A DNA stretch of 64,000 bases from Bacteroidota bacterium (GTDB taxonomy: Bacteria > Bacteroidota > Bacteroidia > Chitinophagales > Chitinophagaceae), in NCBI GenBank assembly GCA_023417815.1, contig JAEZEI010000131.1, positions 52,429 through 116,428 on the forward strand, read 5' to 3'. Of the stretch, positions 26,486 to 35,681 are shown in pieces. The notes beneath the pieces were generated by a model that was not told the DNA's origin, did no database searches, and worked only from the letters and a program-made list of their open reading frames with translations. A program made the position numbers and the translations under genes. The first letter of the stretch is position 1; each line of letters starts with the position of its first letter.

Positions 26486-28936
26486 ATGGCTGACAGGCTT
26501 TACATCACCGACCTTAATAAGGTTGGACTGAAGGATCTTCCTCTTGTAGGAGGAAAGAATGCTTCACTTGGTGAAATGTTGCAGAACCTTACCAAGCTCG
26601 GTATCAATATTCCCAATGGATTTGTGATCACCGTAGAGGCCTATCATGAATTCCTGGAATACAGCGGGCTGGGTGAAACGATCAGGAAGACCATCGGTGA
26701 TATCAATTTCAAGGACCTGGAAAGTTTACGAAGGGGTGGCCTGCAGGTTCGCCAATTGATCCGGAATTCAAAATTCCCGCAGCATTTAAGTAAAGCCATC
26801 ATTGATAAATATTACGAGATATCTGCCCAATACGGCCAGGAAGGAACCGACGTTGCAGTAAGATCTTCTGCTACCGCAGAAGATCTTCCGGATGCGTCTT
26901 TCGCCGGCCAGCAGGAAACATATCTTAATGTTCGCGGACCAGCCGCGCTGATAAATGCTGTGCGTAACTGTTTTGCCTCACTCTTCACCGACAGGGCTAT
27001 CAGCTACAGGAATTCTGCCGGTTATGATCATTTTAATATCGGGCTTTCTGTATGCGTGCAGAAAATGGTGCGATCTGACCTTGGCGCATCTGGCGTAGGT
27101 TTTTCGCTTGATACCGAAAGCGGCTTCCGCGATGTTGTTGTGATCAATGCAACTTTTGGATTGGGTGAAATGCTTGTGCAGGGCGCTGTTTCACCGGATG
27201 AATACATCGTTTTTAAACCTACGCTCAAAAAAGGTTTCGATGCCGTGATCGAAAAAAAACTGGGAAACAAGGACAGGATGATGGTATATGGCGACGACCC
27301 GGATGAACGCGTAAAGATCATACCTGCAGAAAAACATCTGCAGCACCGTTATTGCCTCACCAACGAAAGGATACTTCAGCTCGCCACCTGGATCGTGCAG
27401 ATAGAAGAATATTATTGCGCTCTGAAAGGTCATTGGTGCCCGATGGATGTGGAATGGGCCATCGATGGTCTTACCAAGGAATTGTTCATAGTGCAGGCCA
27501 GGCCTGAAACGATCCACTCTCAGAAGGATATGGATACGATAGTGGAATATGTAATGGAAGCGGGCGACAGGAAACCAATTGTAAAAGGAATTGCGGTGGG
27601 AGACAGGATAGGTGCAGGTAAGGCCAGCATCCTGTTTACTATGGATAAGAGGGTTACCGAAGGACATACATTTACCCCAGGCGATGTGTTGGTCACCGAT
27701 ATGACCGACCCCGACTGGGAACCTGTTATGAAGATGGCTTCAGCTATCGTTACCAATAAGGGTGGAAGGACCTGCCATGCCGCTATCGTGGCCAGGGAGA
27801 TGGGAATTCCTGCGATCGTTGGTTGCGGCAACGCAACCGAAATACTTTCAAACGGCCAGATGATCACGGTAAGCTGCGCGGAAGGCCAGGAGGGAATGAT
27901 CTACGAGGGAGAGATCCCATTCAAACGTAACGAGACCGATCTGAACGACCTGCCTCCGCATCGAACACCAATAATGCTTAATGTGGCCTCACCTGATATG
28001 GCCTTCAGGTTCTCTCATTTTCCGAATGCAGGCGTTGGACTTGCGCGCGAAGAATTCATCATCAATAATTATATCCAGGCGCACCCCCTGGCATTGTTGC
28101 ATCATAATGAACTGAGCGATCCTGAACTGACGGCACAGATCAGGAAAATGATCTATGGCTTCGAGAATGAGGAAGACTTCTTTATCAAGAAACTTTCATT
28201 TGGTATCGCCAAGATCGCTTCATCTTTCTATCCCAATAAGGTGATAGTTCGTTTTTCTGATTTTAAAAGCAATGAGTATTTCAACCTCCTTGGTGGTAAA
28301 TACTTTGAGCCTTCAGAAGAGAACCCTATGATAGGATGGAGGGGGGCTTCAAGATATTATTCGAAGGAATACAAGGAGGCCTTTGGGCTGGAATGCCGTG
28401 CGATAAAGAAAGTTAGGGAGCAAATGGGACTGAAGAACGTTGTGGTGATGATCCCCTTCTGTCGCACAGTGGAGGAATGCATTAAAGTGCAGGAAGTGAT
28501 GGCAGAATTCGGGCTCGAGCGCGGAAAGGACGGGCTGGAAGTTTTCCTGATGGCCGAGTTGCCATCGAATATCATGATGGCAGAAGAATTTGCAGATCAT
28601 GTAGACGGGTTTTCAATTGGCAGCAACGACCTTACACAGCTAACACTCGGGCTCGACAGGGATTCATCGCTGGTGGCGCACCTTTATGATGAACGCAATC
28701 CTGCAGTGAAAAGAATGCTCAAAATGCTTATCACCACGGCGAAGAAGAAAAAAGTGAAAGTTGGTATCTGTGGACAGGGCCCTTCAGATTTCCCGGATTT
28801 TGCGCAGTTCCTGGTTGAACTTGGCATTGACAGTATTTCGGTGACTCCGGATTCTTTGGTGAAGACCGTTAGGGCCATAAATGAAGTGGAGGAGGAGATA
28901 CGAGCCAAGACCGCGGTAGAGGCCCTGAAGAATTAA
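26486..28936 (+). CDS. ppsA: Phosphoenolpyruvate synthase
   Basis: An 816-residue gluconeogenic enzyme making PEP, AMP and phosphate from pyruvate, ATP and water. The ATP-binding domain (1-340) has VAVRSSATAEDLPDASFAGQ; the swivelling domain carries the phosphohistidine (GGRTCHAAIVARE, His about 431); the C-terminal barrel ends with GICGQGPSDFPDFA. Length fits the family. Its stop codon shares a base with the start of the NUDIX gene, so the two are coupled. Confidence 0.96.
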   Translation: MADRLYITDLNKVGLKDLPLVGGKNASLGEMLQNLTKLGINIPNGFVITVEAYHEFLEYSGLGETIRKTIGDINFKDLESLRRGGLQVRQLIRNSKFPQHLSKAIIDKYYEISAQYGQEGTDVAVRSSATAEDLPDASFAGQQETYLNVRGPAALINAVRNCFASLFTDRAISYRNSAGYDHFNIGLSVCVQKMVRSDLGASGVGFSLDTESGFRDVVVINATFGLGEMLVQGAVSPDEYIVFKPTLKKGFDAVIEKKLGNKDRMMVYGDDPDERVKIIPAEKHLQHRYCLTNERILQLATWIVQIEEYYCALKGHWCPMDVEWAIDGLTKELFIVQARPETIHSQKDMDTIVEYVMEAGDRKPIVKGIAVGDRIGAGKASILFTMDKRVTEGHTFTPGDVLVTDMTDPDWEPVMKMASAIVTNKGGRTCHAAIVAREMGIPAIVGCGNATEILSNGQMITVSCAEGQEGMIYEGEIPFKRNETDLNDLPPHRTPIMLNVASPDMAFRFSHFPNAGVGLAREEFIINNYIQAHPLALLHHNELSDPELTAQIRKMIYGFENEEDFFIKKLSFGIAKIASSFYPNKVIVRFSDFKSNEYFNLLGGKYFEPSEENPMIGWRGASRYYSKEYKEAFGLECRAIKKVREQMGLKNVVVMIPFCRTVEECIKVQEVMAEFGLERGKDGLEVFLMAELPSNIMMAEEFADHVDGFSIGSNDLTQLTLGLDRDSSLVAHLYDERNPAVKRMLKMLITTAKKKKVKVGICGQGPSDFPDFAQFLVELGIDSISVTPDSLVKTVRAINEVEEEIRAKTAVEALKN

Positions 28937-29388
28937 TGAAACATTCTGCCGGGATACTATTCTTCCGCCGCGAGCCTGTCTTGTCTGTCCTGCTTGTACA
29001 CCCCGGGGGACCATTCTGGAAGAACAGGGACGCGGGTGTATGGTCCATTCCAAAAGGTGAACCTGGAAAGGATGAAGATCTTTTCCAGGTGGCACTCAGG
29101 GAAACAGAAGAAGAACTTGGGGTGAAGGCCAGCGGAAATTTCATTGAGCTTTCCCCTGTGAAACAGAATCCATCAAAGACAGTTCATGCCTGGGCATTGG
29201 AAATGGAAGTGGATGCATCTAAGGTTGTGAGCAATATTTTTGAAATGGAATGGCCTCCACGCTCGGGGAAAAGGATCACGGTTCCGGAAGTTGACAGGGC
29301 AGAATGGTTCACGGTTGAAGAAGCCCGTGAAAAGATTCTCCCGGGGCAACAGCCCTTACTCGATCAACTTGTTGACTTGATCAAATAA
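28936..29388 (+). CDS. NUDIX hydrolase
   Basis: A 150-residue pyrophosphohydrolase. The Nudix box is complete: G(x5)E(x7)RETEEELGV near residues 39-61. PKGEPGKDED and the C-terminal helix resemble diadenosine-polyphosphate-type hydrolases. The start lies on the last base of the ppsA stop (TAATG). Coupling to ppsA suggests a role in nucleotide clean-up, but the substrate cannot be read from sequence. Confidence 0.93.
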   Translation: MKHSAGILFFRREPVLSVLLVHPGGPFWKNRDAGVWSIPKGEPGKDEDLFQVALRETEEELGVKASGNFIELSPVKQNPSKTVHAWALEMEVDASKVVSNIFEMEWPPRSGKRITVPEVDRAEWFTVEEAREKILPGQQPLLDQLVDLIK

Positions 29389-29393
29389 AAAAA

Positions 29394-29420
29394 ATGCGCC
29401 CGGAGGCGCATCTTCTTTTT
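29394..29420. terminator. Bidirectional terminator between the NUDIX gene and the giant surface protein gene
   Basis: ATGCGCC pairs with GGCGCAT around CGGA. The minus strand has eight T after the stem, so it works best for the surface protein gene; the plus strand has CTTCTTTTT. Confidence 0.85.
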
Positions 29421-29432
29421 GCCAGGCGTAGA

Positions 29433-32400
29433 TTATTTCTTGATGATCTTTTTATGTTCCAGGCTTCCGTTTATGGATACACGCAAGTCATAGATCCCTG
29501 CACTTAAACGGGACATATCAAGAACAATATTGTTGGTTCCCTGCTGAACACCGGCATTCCTGCGAAGCACAACTTTTCCTGCCTGGTCGGTCAAAGAAAG
29601 GGTGGCGATTCCCGTCTTTTCAGCATTGATAGAAACCATTGCTGCATTTTCAACCGGGTTAGGATAAACCGTAAACGTAGCTGGTGAATGATCCAGACGA
29701 ATCGCAATGATGCCTGAATAACTGAAGTTTCCATCCACATCATTCATCTTCAACCTGTAATAGACCACGTTTGCGCCATGTGCAGCAATATTAGGATCAG
29801 TGAAGGTGTAATTCCTGGTTGTTGAAGAATTCCCGGAAGCGTTTATCCTTCCTGCATTCACGAATGCTATGCCGTTTGCTGATCTTTCGATCTCGAAATC
29901 GAGGGTATTGATCTCAGACGAAGTGGTCCAGTAAAGCAGGCCGTCTTTTCCCTGCAATCTTCCATTGAAGTTCACTAGGGTAAGAGGCAATGCATTAAGG
30001 GTGATGTTCCTGTATATTTTTAATAGAATACCGCCGCTGGCTTGTGTAACCACCAGTTCCGGCCTTGAGTCGGCATCAATATCCGTAACTAAAGTATTAT
30101 ATAAATTCCCCGTCGGGTCAACGGTAACAGCATCCTGGATGGAAGTGTTGTCGAATGTTGCAGCATCCGCAATATTCTTGTGAACAGAGAGGGAATTCTG
30201 AGCAAGTACTATGTCCGCTTTACCATCGCCATCAATATCATTTAAACCGATCTTGCCCTGCGTTCCATAATTTCCTATTAAAGAGAACGATGCGCCGGAT
30301 AAGTATCCTCCTGCATAATTATTCCTGTAAACAACCAGGGGTTGCATTACCAGGTCCAGTTTATTATCACCGTCCAGGTCTGCAATAGCGATATCTCCTG
30401 AATTTGTCCCGGTAGCAAAACCTACCTGGTCAAAGCTGTAAGTTGTTCCCTGGCCGGGAACCGTAAGGTTCCTGAAAAGGTAGACCATATTATTTACCCT
30501 TCCTACGAGGTCGATCTTACCATCGTTGTCCAGGTCCCCGGCAGACAGGTTGGTAACATTATGAACAAACCCAGCCTGGCGGTAAGGAGAGAATGATTCT
30601 TTATTAATAACACCTGGAACGGACATGTTGGTATGAACCATCAGGTAACCATAGTATGAGCAGGAATAATAGCAGTAAGTATAGTTGTACCGGTAAAGCA
30701 ATTCCGGTTTACCGTCGTTGTTAAGATCCGCTGCCAGTAAAGACTGGATATTACTGTTGGCCTGCACTTCCACCGGGGCATCCCAGGCTATGTTACCCGG
30801 TGTAGAAGCATTGCGGGTAACCTGGATCCTGTAATTAGTTGTTCCTGCAGCAAAATCAAATAAGCCATCACCGTCAAGGTCGCTGATCACCAGGCCAAGA
30901 TTTAAAAAATTCCCGGAGGCTACTACAACCGGTGCAGCCAATGAATTTGCATCGATCACACCCGTGGTACTGGTATTCCTGTAAACGAGGATTTGAGAAT
31001 TTGTCTGGATAACAATGTCTGTTTTGCCATCATTGTCAATATCTGCCGCCTGCATTGCGTATGCGGTTGCAGGCACCTCGAAATCTACTGAAGTGGCAAA
31101 GCTGGCCGGGGTGATAATACCTGGCGAGGTAAAAGTTACCAGGAATGGTTTCAACGACCATGCTGCGGCAGGAAGATCTTTATTGAGCACCGAGATCGAC
31201 TGGAATGAAGCGCAGGCAGGGACGATCACTTCAAGGGAGGTTGCCGAAGCATTTACTACCTCAGCCCGCGAAGCGCCGAAATAAACTATATTACCGGATG
31301 GGGTAGTATTGAAATTCTGTCCTGTAATAATAACAGTTGAACCTACAACCCCTGTTTGCGGACTGAATGAAGTTATAACCGTCACATCAACTGAACCCGT
31401 ATTGAAAGTTATTGCGTTACCATATACGAATCCGGCTTCATTCCTCGCATACGCCCTTACATAAACAGGATTATTAGCCGGCAGGGGAGAATAGTTCTGG
31501 TTGAAAACTCCGCCACCTGAACCAAAACTAATTCTCATGTTGGTGGTGTCGGGCTTGGTGTTGGAAGCAGACCAAACTATCCCTTTTTCAGAAATTGGTA
31601 GTCCTCCATCAATCGTAACCTCTCCGCCAAGATCAGCAGAATTAAAAGAAATGTTTGCTGCTTCAGTGGTCTTTACTGAAGGTCTTAATTCGTTGAAGAT
31701 CCCAAATTTTGACATGGCCTTTGACCCGTCATTAGTGCCCAGGAATGAACCGCCTGCGTAAAGTTTAGTCCCTGAAGATGCCAGTGCAGACACCAATACG
31801 TAATTATTTACACCAGTGCCCGGAAGCAATACATCAGTGCCATTATACATGATAAGTCCTTTATTATTGCTGCTGTTAGAGCCGAGGTAAACTTTATCAT
31901 CTATTAGTGCAATGGAATAAATCTGTCCAGGTGGTTCACTGAAACGTATCCAGTTTGTTCCATCAAATTTTGAATAGTAATAAGATGAGAATCCTGCGTT
32001 GTTATTGAATACGGTGTTAAAATCACCGCCTACATGAATATCGTTTCCACTTACTGCGATAGCTCTTACCACCCCGTTCACCCCGGAATTGGCAGTACCA
32101 ATAGGGGCCCAAGCAGTACCGTTCCAGCGCGCAATGTTCTGAACTGCTATCCCACCGGCAGAGGTAAATTGACCGCCGGCTATAATATCATTCCCGGAAA
32201 CAGCAAGCGCATTTACCTGCCCTGAGGTACCTGTTCCAAGGGCCGACCATGCAGTGCCGTTCCATTTAGCAACATAATTCGCAGCTACTCCTCCTGCGCT
32301 GTTAAAATAGCCTCCAGCATATAAAATTCCATCCTTATGCGCCAGGGCAAGAATACCTGACGTGCCTGAACCCAGGGAACTCCAGTTAGTACCGTTCCAC

Positions 32401-33953
32401 CGGGCAATCCCGATTGCAGAAATTCCCCCGGCCACAGTAAACTCTCCCGCTACATAAACGTTACCTCCAAAACTAACAATAGCTTTTACAGTTCCGTTAG
32501 TTCCTGTTCCAAGCGCATGCCACTGGCTACCATCCCAGCGTGCGACATAATCAGCATTTGGTAAACCACCTGCATCACGGAAATAACCACCCACATATAC
32601 GTCGCTTCCGGAAACGTGGATCGCAGTTACATCACTGTTAAGTCCGTGCTTATTGGGAGAATACATACCTGCCGACTGCCATGAGCCGGTCCACTTCGCG
32701 AGATTATGCGTGTTGCTTGCATAATTTCCAATTGCATCAGTTGCATGGAACGTGCCAGCTGCAATGAGATTTGTATTTACTGCAAGGCAATATACAGAAC
32801 CATACACTCCACGCTGCATGGCACTCCATGAGCTTCCATTCCACCTTGCTATTCCCGAAGTGTAATAAACATCCGTTGTTGCATTGCTTTTTACATATTG
32901 AAAGGTACCACCAACAAAAACGTCTGTTCCTATAATTGCAATTGCATTTACTGAAGGGTAATTCACGTCTGAAATACCACCACCCATCGCACTCCACGCA
33001 CTACCATTCCAACGCGCTATTCTCCTGGTATTTGCTACGCCACCTGCTGCAGTAAAATTTCCACCTACATATACTGTTGAGCCCGAAACGGCTATTGCAT
33101 AAACTGAACTGTTCACGCTTGTCCCCAGGGCGGTCCATGCACTTCCTGTCCAGCATGCCAGCCAGTCTGCTGCTGCTACTCCTCCCGCGTTATTGAACGC
33201 ACCTCCAACATAAATTTTAGTGCCGGCTACTGTTATAACATTTATCTCCCCGTTTATATTAATGTTATGCATCGACGACCAGGATGTACCATCCCAGATG
33301 GCGCCCGTATTGGTTGAAGGCACGTAAGTTCCCGGGGCAGATAAAGCAGCGCCGAAATTTCCTCCCACATATAATAATGAGCCTGAAACGGCCAGGGCCA
33401 GAACATCATTTTCCATTCCATATCCCATGGCATTCCACTCGGTGCCGTTCCATCGTGCAATATTTCCTGTACCCGGAACATTGGAACCGTCGGCATTCTT
33501 AGCGTTGTTGAACTGGCCTCCAACGTAAACATCAGAGCCTATGACAGCAATGGCTCTTACATACATGTCGGTTCCCTGGCCCAATGCACTCCATTGTGAT
33601 CCATCCCATTTCGCTACATAATCTGCTGCAGCAACCCCACCTGCATCTGTGAACGATCCGCCTACATAAGTATCACTACCGCTCACTGCAATAGCATATA
33701 TAATTCCGTTGATACCGCTGTAACCGAAGCCATCCTCCCAGTAATTGTCACCAGGTCCGGCCGGACTGAACACAGGCTTTCCCCCCTTGCCATAATTCAT
33801 CCTGAAACCGGTTGCGTCAAAGGAACCGCTCGCGTTTGAACTTATTGTACCGTCCGGATTTAGGAAATTTTTTAGGGAAGGATTTTTACCTTCATCGGCA
33901 CTTGCAGATAATGCAAAAAAAAGAGTTGTCAGAAGCAGTAGGTGCTTTAGCAT
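29433..33953 (-). CDS. Giant T9SS-exported surface protein with propeller, IPT and FG-GAP repeats
   Basis: A 1,506-residue protein. Signal peptide residues 1-19. Residues about 75-750 hold some 14 imperfect repeats of a propeller-like unit (YVGGxFTxAGGVAA...WNGSxWSALG). A fibronectin-like domain (about 755-850) and an IPT/TIG domain (TSFSPQTGVVGSTVIITGQNF) follow, then eight or so FG-GAP/VCBS units with calcium-type DxDxDG loops (ADIDNDGKTDIVI). The C-terminal 75 residues (YPNPVENAAMVSI...GIYDLRVSI...KKIIKK) are a type A sorting domain for the type IX secretion system, so it should be exported and attached to the cell surface. Adhesion is plausible. Confidence 0.9.
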   Translation of the reverse strand: MLKHLLLLTTLFFALSASADEGKNPSLKNFLNPDGTISSNASGSFDATGFRMNYGKGGKPVFSPAGPGDNYWEDGFGYSGINGIIYAIAVSGSDTYVGGSFTDAGGVAAADYVAKWDGSQWSALGQGTDMYVRAIAVIGSDVYVGGQFNNAKNADGSNVPGTGNIARWNGTEWNAMGYGMENDVLALAVSGSLLYVGGNFGAALSAPGTYVPSTNTGAIWDGTSWSSMHNININGEINVITVAGTKIYVGGAFNNAGGVAAADWLACWTGSAWTALGTSVNSSVYAIAVSGSTVYVGGNFTAAGGVANTRRIARWNGSAWSAMGGGISDVNYPSVNAIAIIGTDVFVGGTFQYVKSNATTDVYYTSGIARWNGSSWSAMQRGVYGSVYCLAVNTNLIAAGTFHATDAIGNYASNTHNLAKWTGSWQSAGMYSPNKHGLNSDVTAIHVSGSDVYVGGYFRDAGGLPNADYVARWDGSQWHALGTGTNGTVKAIVSFGGNVYVAGEFTVAGGISAIGIARWNGTNWSSLGSGTSGILALAHKDGILYAGGYFNSAGGVAANYVAKWNGTAWSALGTGTSGQVNALAVSGNDIIAGGQFTSAGGIAVQNIARWNGTAWAPIGTANSGVNGVVRAIAVSGNDIHVGGDFNTVFNNNAGFSSYYYSKFDGTNWIRFSEPPGQIYSIALIDDKVYLGSNSSNNKGLIMYNGTDVLLPGTGVNNYVLVSALASSGTKLYAGGSFLGTNDGSKAMSKFGIFNELRPSVKTTEAANISFNSADLGGEVTIDGGLPISEKGIVWSASNTKPDTTNMRISFGSGGGVFNQNYSPLPANNPVYVRAYARNEAGFVYGNAITFNTGSVDVTVITSFSPQTGVVGSTVIITGQNFNTTPSGNIVYFGASRAEVVNASATSLEVIVPACASFQSISVLNKDLPAAAWSLKPFLVTFTSPGIITPASFATSVDFEVPATAYAMQAADIDNDGKTDIVIQTNSQILVYRNTSTTGVIDANSLAAPVVVASGNFLNLGLVISDLDGDGLFDFAAGTTNYRIQVTRNASTPGNIAWDAPVEVQANSNIQSLLAADLNNDGKPELLYRYNYTYCYYSCSYYGYLMVHTNMSVPGVINKESFSPYRQAGFVHNVTNLSAGDLDNDGKIDLVGRVNNMVYLFRNLTVPGQGTTYSFDQVGFATGTNSGDIAIADLDGDNKLDLVMQPLVVYRNNYAGGYLSGASFSLIGNYGTQGKIGLNDIDGDGKADIVLAQNSLSVHKNIADAATFDNTSIQDAVTVDPTGNLYNTLVTDIDADSRPELVVTQASGGILLKIYRNITLNALPLTLVNFNGRLQGKDGLLYWTTSSEINTLDFEIERSANGIAFVNAGRINASGNSSTTRNYTFTDPNIAAHGANVVYYRLKMNDVDGNFSYSGIIAIRLDHSPATFTVYPNPVENAAMVSINAEKTGIATLSLTDQAGKVVLRRNAGVQQGTNNIVLDMSRLSAGIYDLRVSINGSLEHKKIIKK

Positions 33954-34176
33954 GGTTCAGAGTTTAGCTTTAGTAATTCTGGCTTTTCGGAAGGAACGGA
34001 TAACAGATAATGAATTTTCATTATCCCGGAACGCAATATTAATTTTTATTGCCCAATGGCAGAGTACCTGATTCCGGGTAATTTTTGGGTAGAGTATATA
34101 GGAACCCGAATATGTTAAACGAATTCTTAATGGGTTCGGTGGCAATATTCTTGCAGAGAACTCAAAAATCAAACAA

Positions 34177-34707
34177 ATGGTCCGTATCAAATTATTAGCA
34201 GCTTTACTATGTTTCTCTCTCATCTCCTTTGCACAGAATGACAAGTATGAGAAACTTTTGCGCGATAGTGAAGAGGCCAAAGCTGAATTCATAAAGACAG
34301 ACAGCCTGATGGCATCTTTATTCAATGATGCTCCTGCTTACGTGATCTTTCCTAACGTGGGGAAAGGTGCGATTGGGATCGGCGGGGCTGCAGGTAATGG
34401 TGTATTTTTCGAGAATGGCTCCCCGGTTGGAACTGCAAGCATGAAACAGGTAAGCATCGGTTTTCAATTTGGCGGGCAGGCCTACCGGGAGGTTATCTTC
34501 TTTCAAAGCGAGGAGGCTATAGACAGGTTCAAGGACGATAATTTTGAATTTGCAGCGCAGGCTTCTGCAGTCGCGGTTGATAAAGGCGCATCCGCTAATG
34601 TGAATTATCGTAATGGTGTAATGGTGTTTACACAGAAGAAGGGTGGACTGATGTATGAAGCATCAATTGGCGGCCAAAAATTCGATTTTGAACCGCTAGC
34701 GGAATAG
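34177..34707 (+). CDS. SYLF (Ysc84-like) lipid-binding protein
   Basis: A 176-residue exported protein. Signal peptide residues 1-19, then a SYLF domain: SLFNDAPAYVIFPNVGKGAIGIGGAAGNGVFF, QFGGQAYREVIFF and the closing FTQKKGGLMYEASIGGQKF. The domain binds phosphoinositides in eukaryotes; its bacterial role is not known. Its last 12 bp overlap the convergent CarH-like gene. Confidence 0.88.
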   Translation: MVRIKLLAALLCFSLISFAQNDKYEKLLRDSEEAKAEFIKTDSLMASLFNDAPAYVIFPNVGKGAIGIGGAAGNGVFFENGSPVGTASMKQVSIGFQFGGQAYREVIFFQSEEAIDRFKDDNFEFAAQASAVAVDKGASANVNYRNGVMVFTQKKGGLMYEASIGGQKFDFEPLAE

Positions 34708-35568
34708 TGCTTCCAACTCCCGGAGAGTATGAATGAAGTGGAGGCGTTTGCTGCGCCTGGTGACTTCCTGGCCTGGTGAACAGGCGATATAAATATTCCC
34801 CCTGAATATTGAAGACATTTCCTGCATCCAATTACTGGTAAATCCCTCATCATCGCGGTGAACAATAAAACCAAGAATGTTGGAAGGCTTTGAAACGGCC
34901 AACACATCATGAACTGATTGATTCGGCACGTCCGGCCCCAAATAGATCACCGGGTAACCTGCCTGGCGCAAAAGATAATTTGCCATAAGAAGACCCAACT
35001 CATGGTATTCTCCAGGTGGAAGTAAAAGAAGCCACCTGGAATTTTCTTTTGCAGCCGGTAAGGAATCAATTGCACTGAAAATTTTCTGCCTGATAAGATT
35101 GCTGAGGAAATGTTCGCTGGCGGGAATAATATTTTCAGAAGCCCACAGGATCCCGATCCGCTCCAGTACCGGGTAGATCACCTGGAGGTAAGCCTCCCGC
35201 ATTCCCATTGATCCGACACAAGCGGAGAAAGTTTCTTCAAACAGCGATTCGTTATATGTAATGCCGGCTGATATGACCTGGCTGATGAAAAATTCATTTT
35301 TTGGTTCAGCATTTTTCTTTACTAATTCCGCGGCAACCAATACAGACAGCTTCTTGTCCGGCAATCCACAGAGCGTTGAGATCCTGTGTCCCTTCTCCGA
35401 AAGGGAAACAATATTCAGCAGTCTTCTTAACTGGGATCCATTATACAGCCGGGTATTTCCTTCCGTGCGGTCAGGTTTTAGTGCATTGTATCGTTGTTCC
35501 CATATCCGGATGGTATGTGCTTTTATCCCCGAAAACCGCGCGAGCTGCGAAATTGAGAATTGATCCAT
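34696..35568 (-). CDS. CarH-like MerR-family regulator with B12-binding domain
   Basis: A 290-residue regulator. N-terminal MerR winged helix (1-70: ISQLARFSGIKAHTIRIWEQRY), then a helical bundle with the photoreceptor motif W142-x9-E152-H153, then a cobalamin-binding Rossmann domain with the lower-ligand motif GEYHELG (His189; Glu in place of the usual first Asp). In CarH proteins, the Trp, Glu and His of that motif surround adenosylcobalamin, and light breaks the Co-C bond to release DNA. All the key residues are present. CarH usually represses carotenoid genes; none are in the window. Confidence 0.85.
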   Translation of the reverse strand: MDQFSISQLARFSGIKAHTIRIWEQRYNALKPDRTEGNTRLYNGSQLRRLLNIVSLSEKGHRISTLCGLPDKKLSVLVAAELVKKNAEPKNEFFISQVISAGITYNESLFEETFSACVGSMGMREAYLQVIYPVLERIGILWASENIIPASEHFLSNLIRQKIFSAIDSLPAAKENSRWLLLLPPGEYHELGLLMANYLLRQAGYPVIYLGPDVPNQSVHDVLAVSKPSNILGFIVHRDDEGFTSNWMQEMSSIFRGNIYIACSPGQEVTRRSKRLHFIHTLRELEALFR

Positions 35569-35668
35569 GTTTAAATAATGCCGCTGAAATTAAAACAACC
35601 CAAGTTAGGTAATTAATGATTTGCGTTGTTAGAACCTTGTGGCCGACATGCTTTGCCGCCTGGCGATT

Positions 35669-35676
35669 TATCTTTG
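35669..35676 (+). promoter_or_regulatory. -7 box of xseA, 5 nt from the start codon
   Basis: Exact TATCTTTG followed by TCCCG and then GTG at 35682. The expected transcription start falls at or within a base or two of the GTG, which implies a leaderless mRNA. It also argues against the longer upstream reading from 35616. Confidence 0.6.
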
Positions 35677-35681
35677 TCCCG

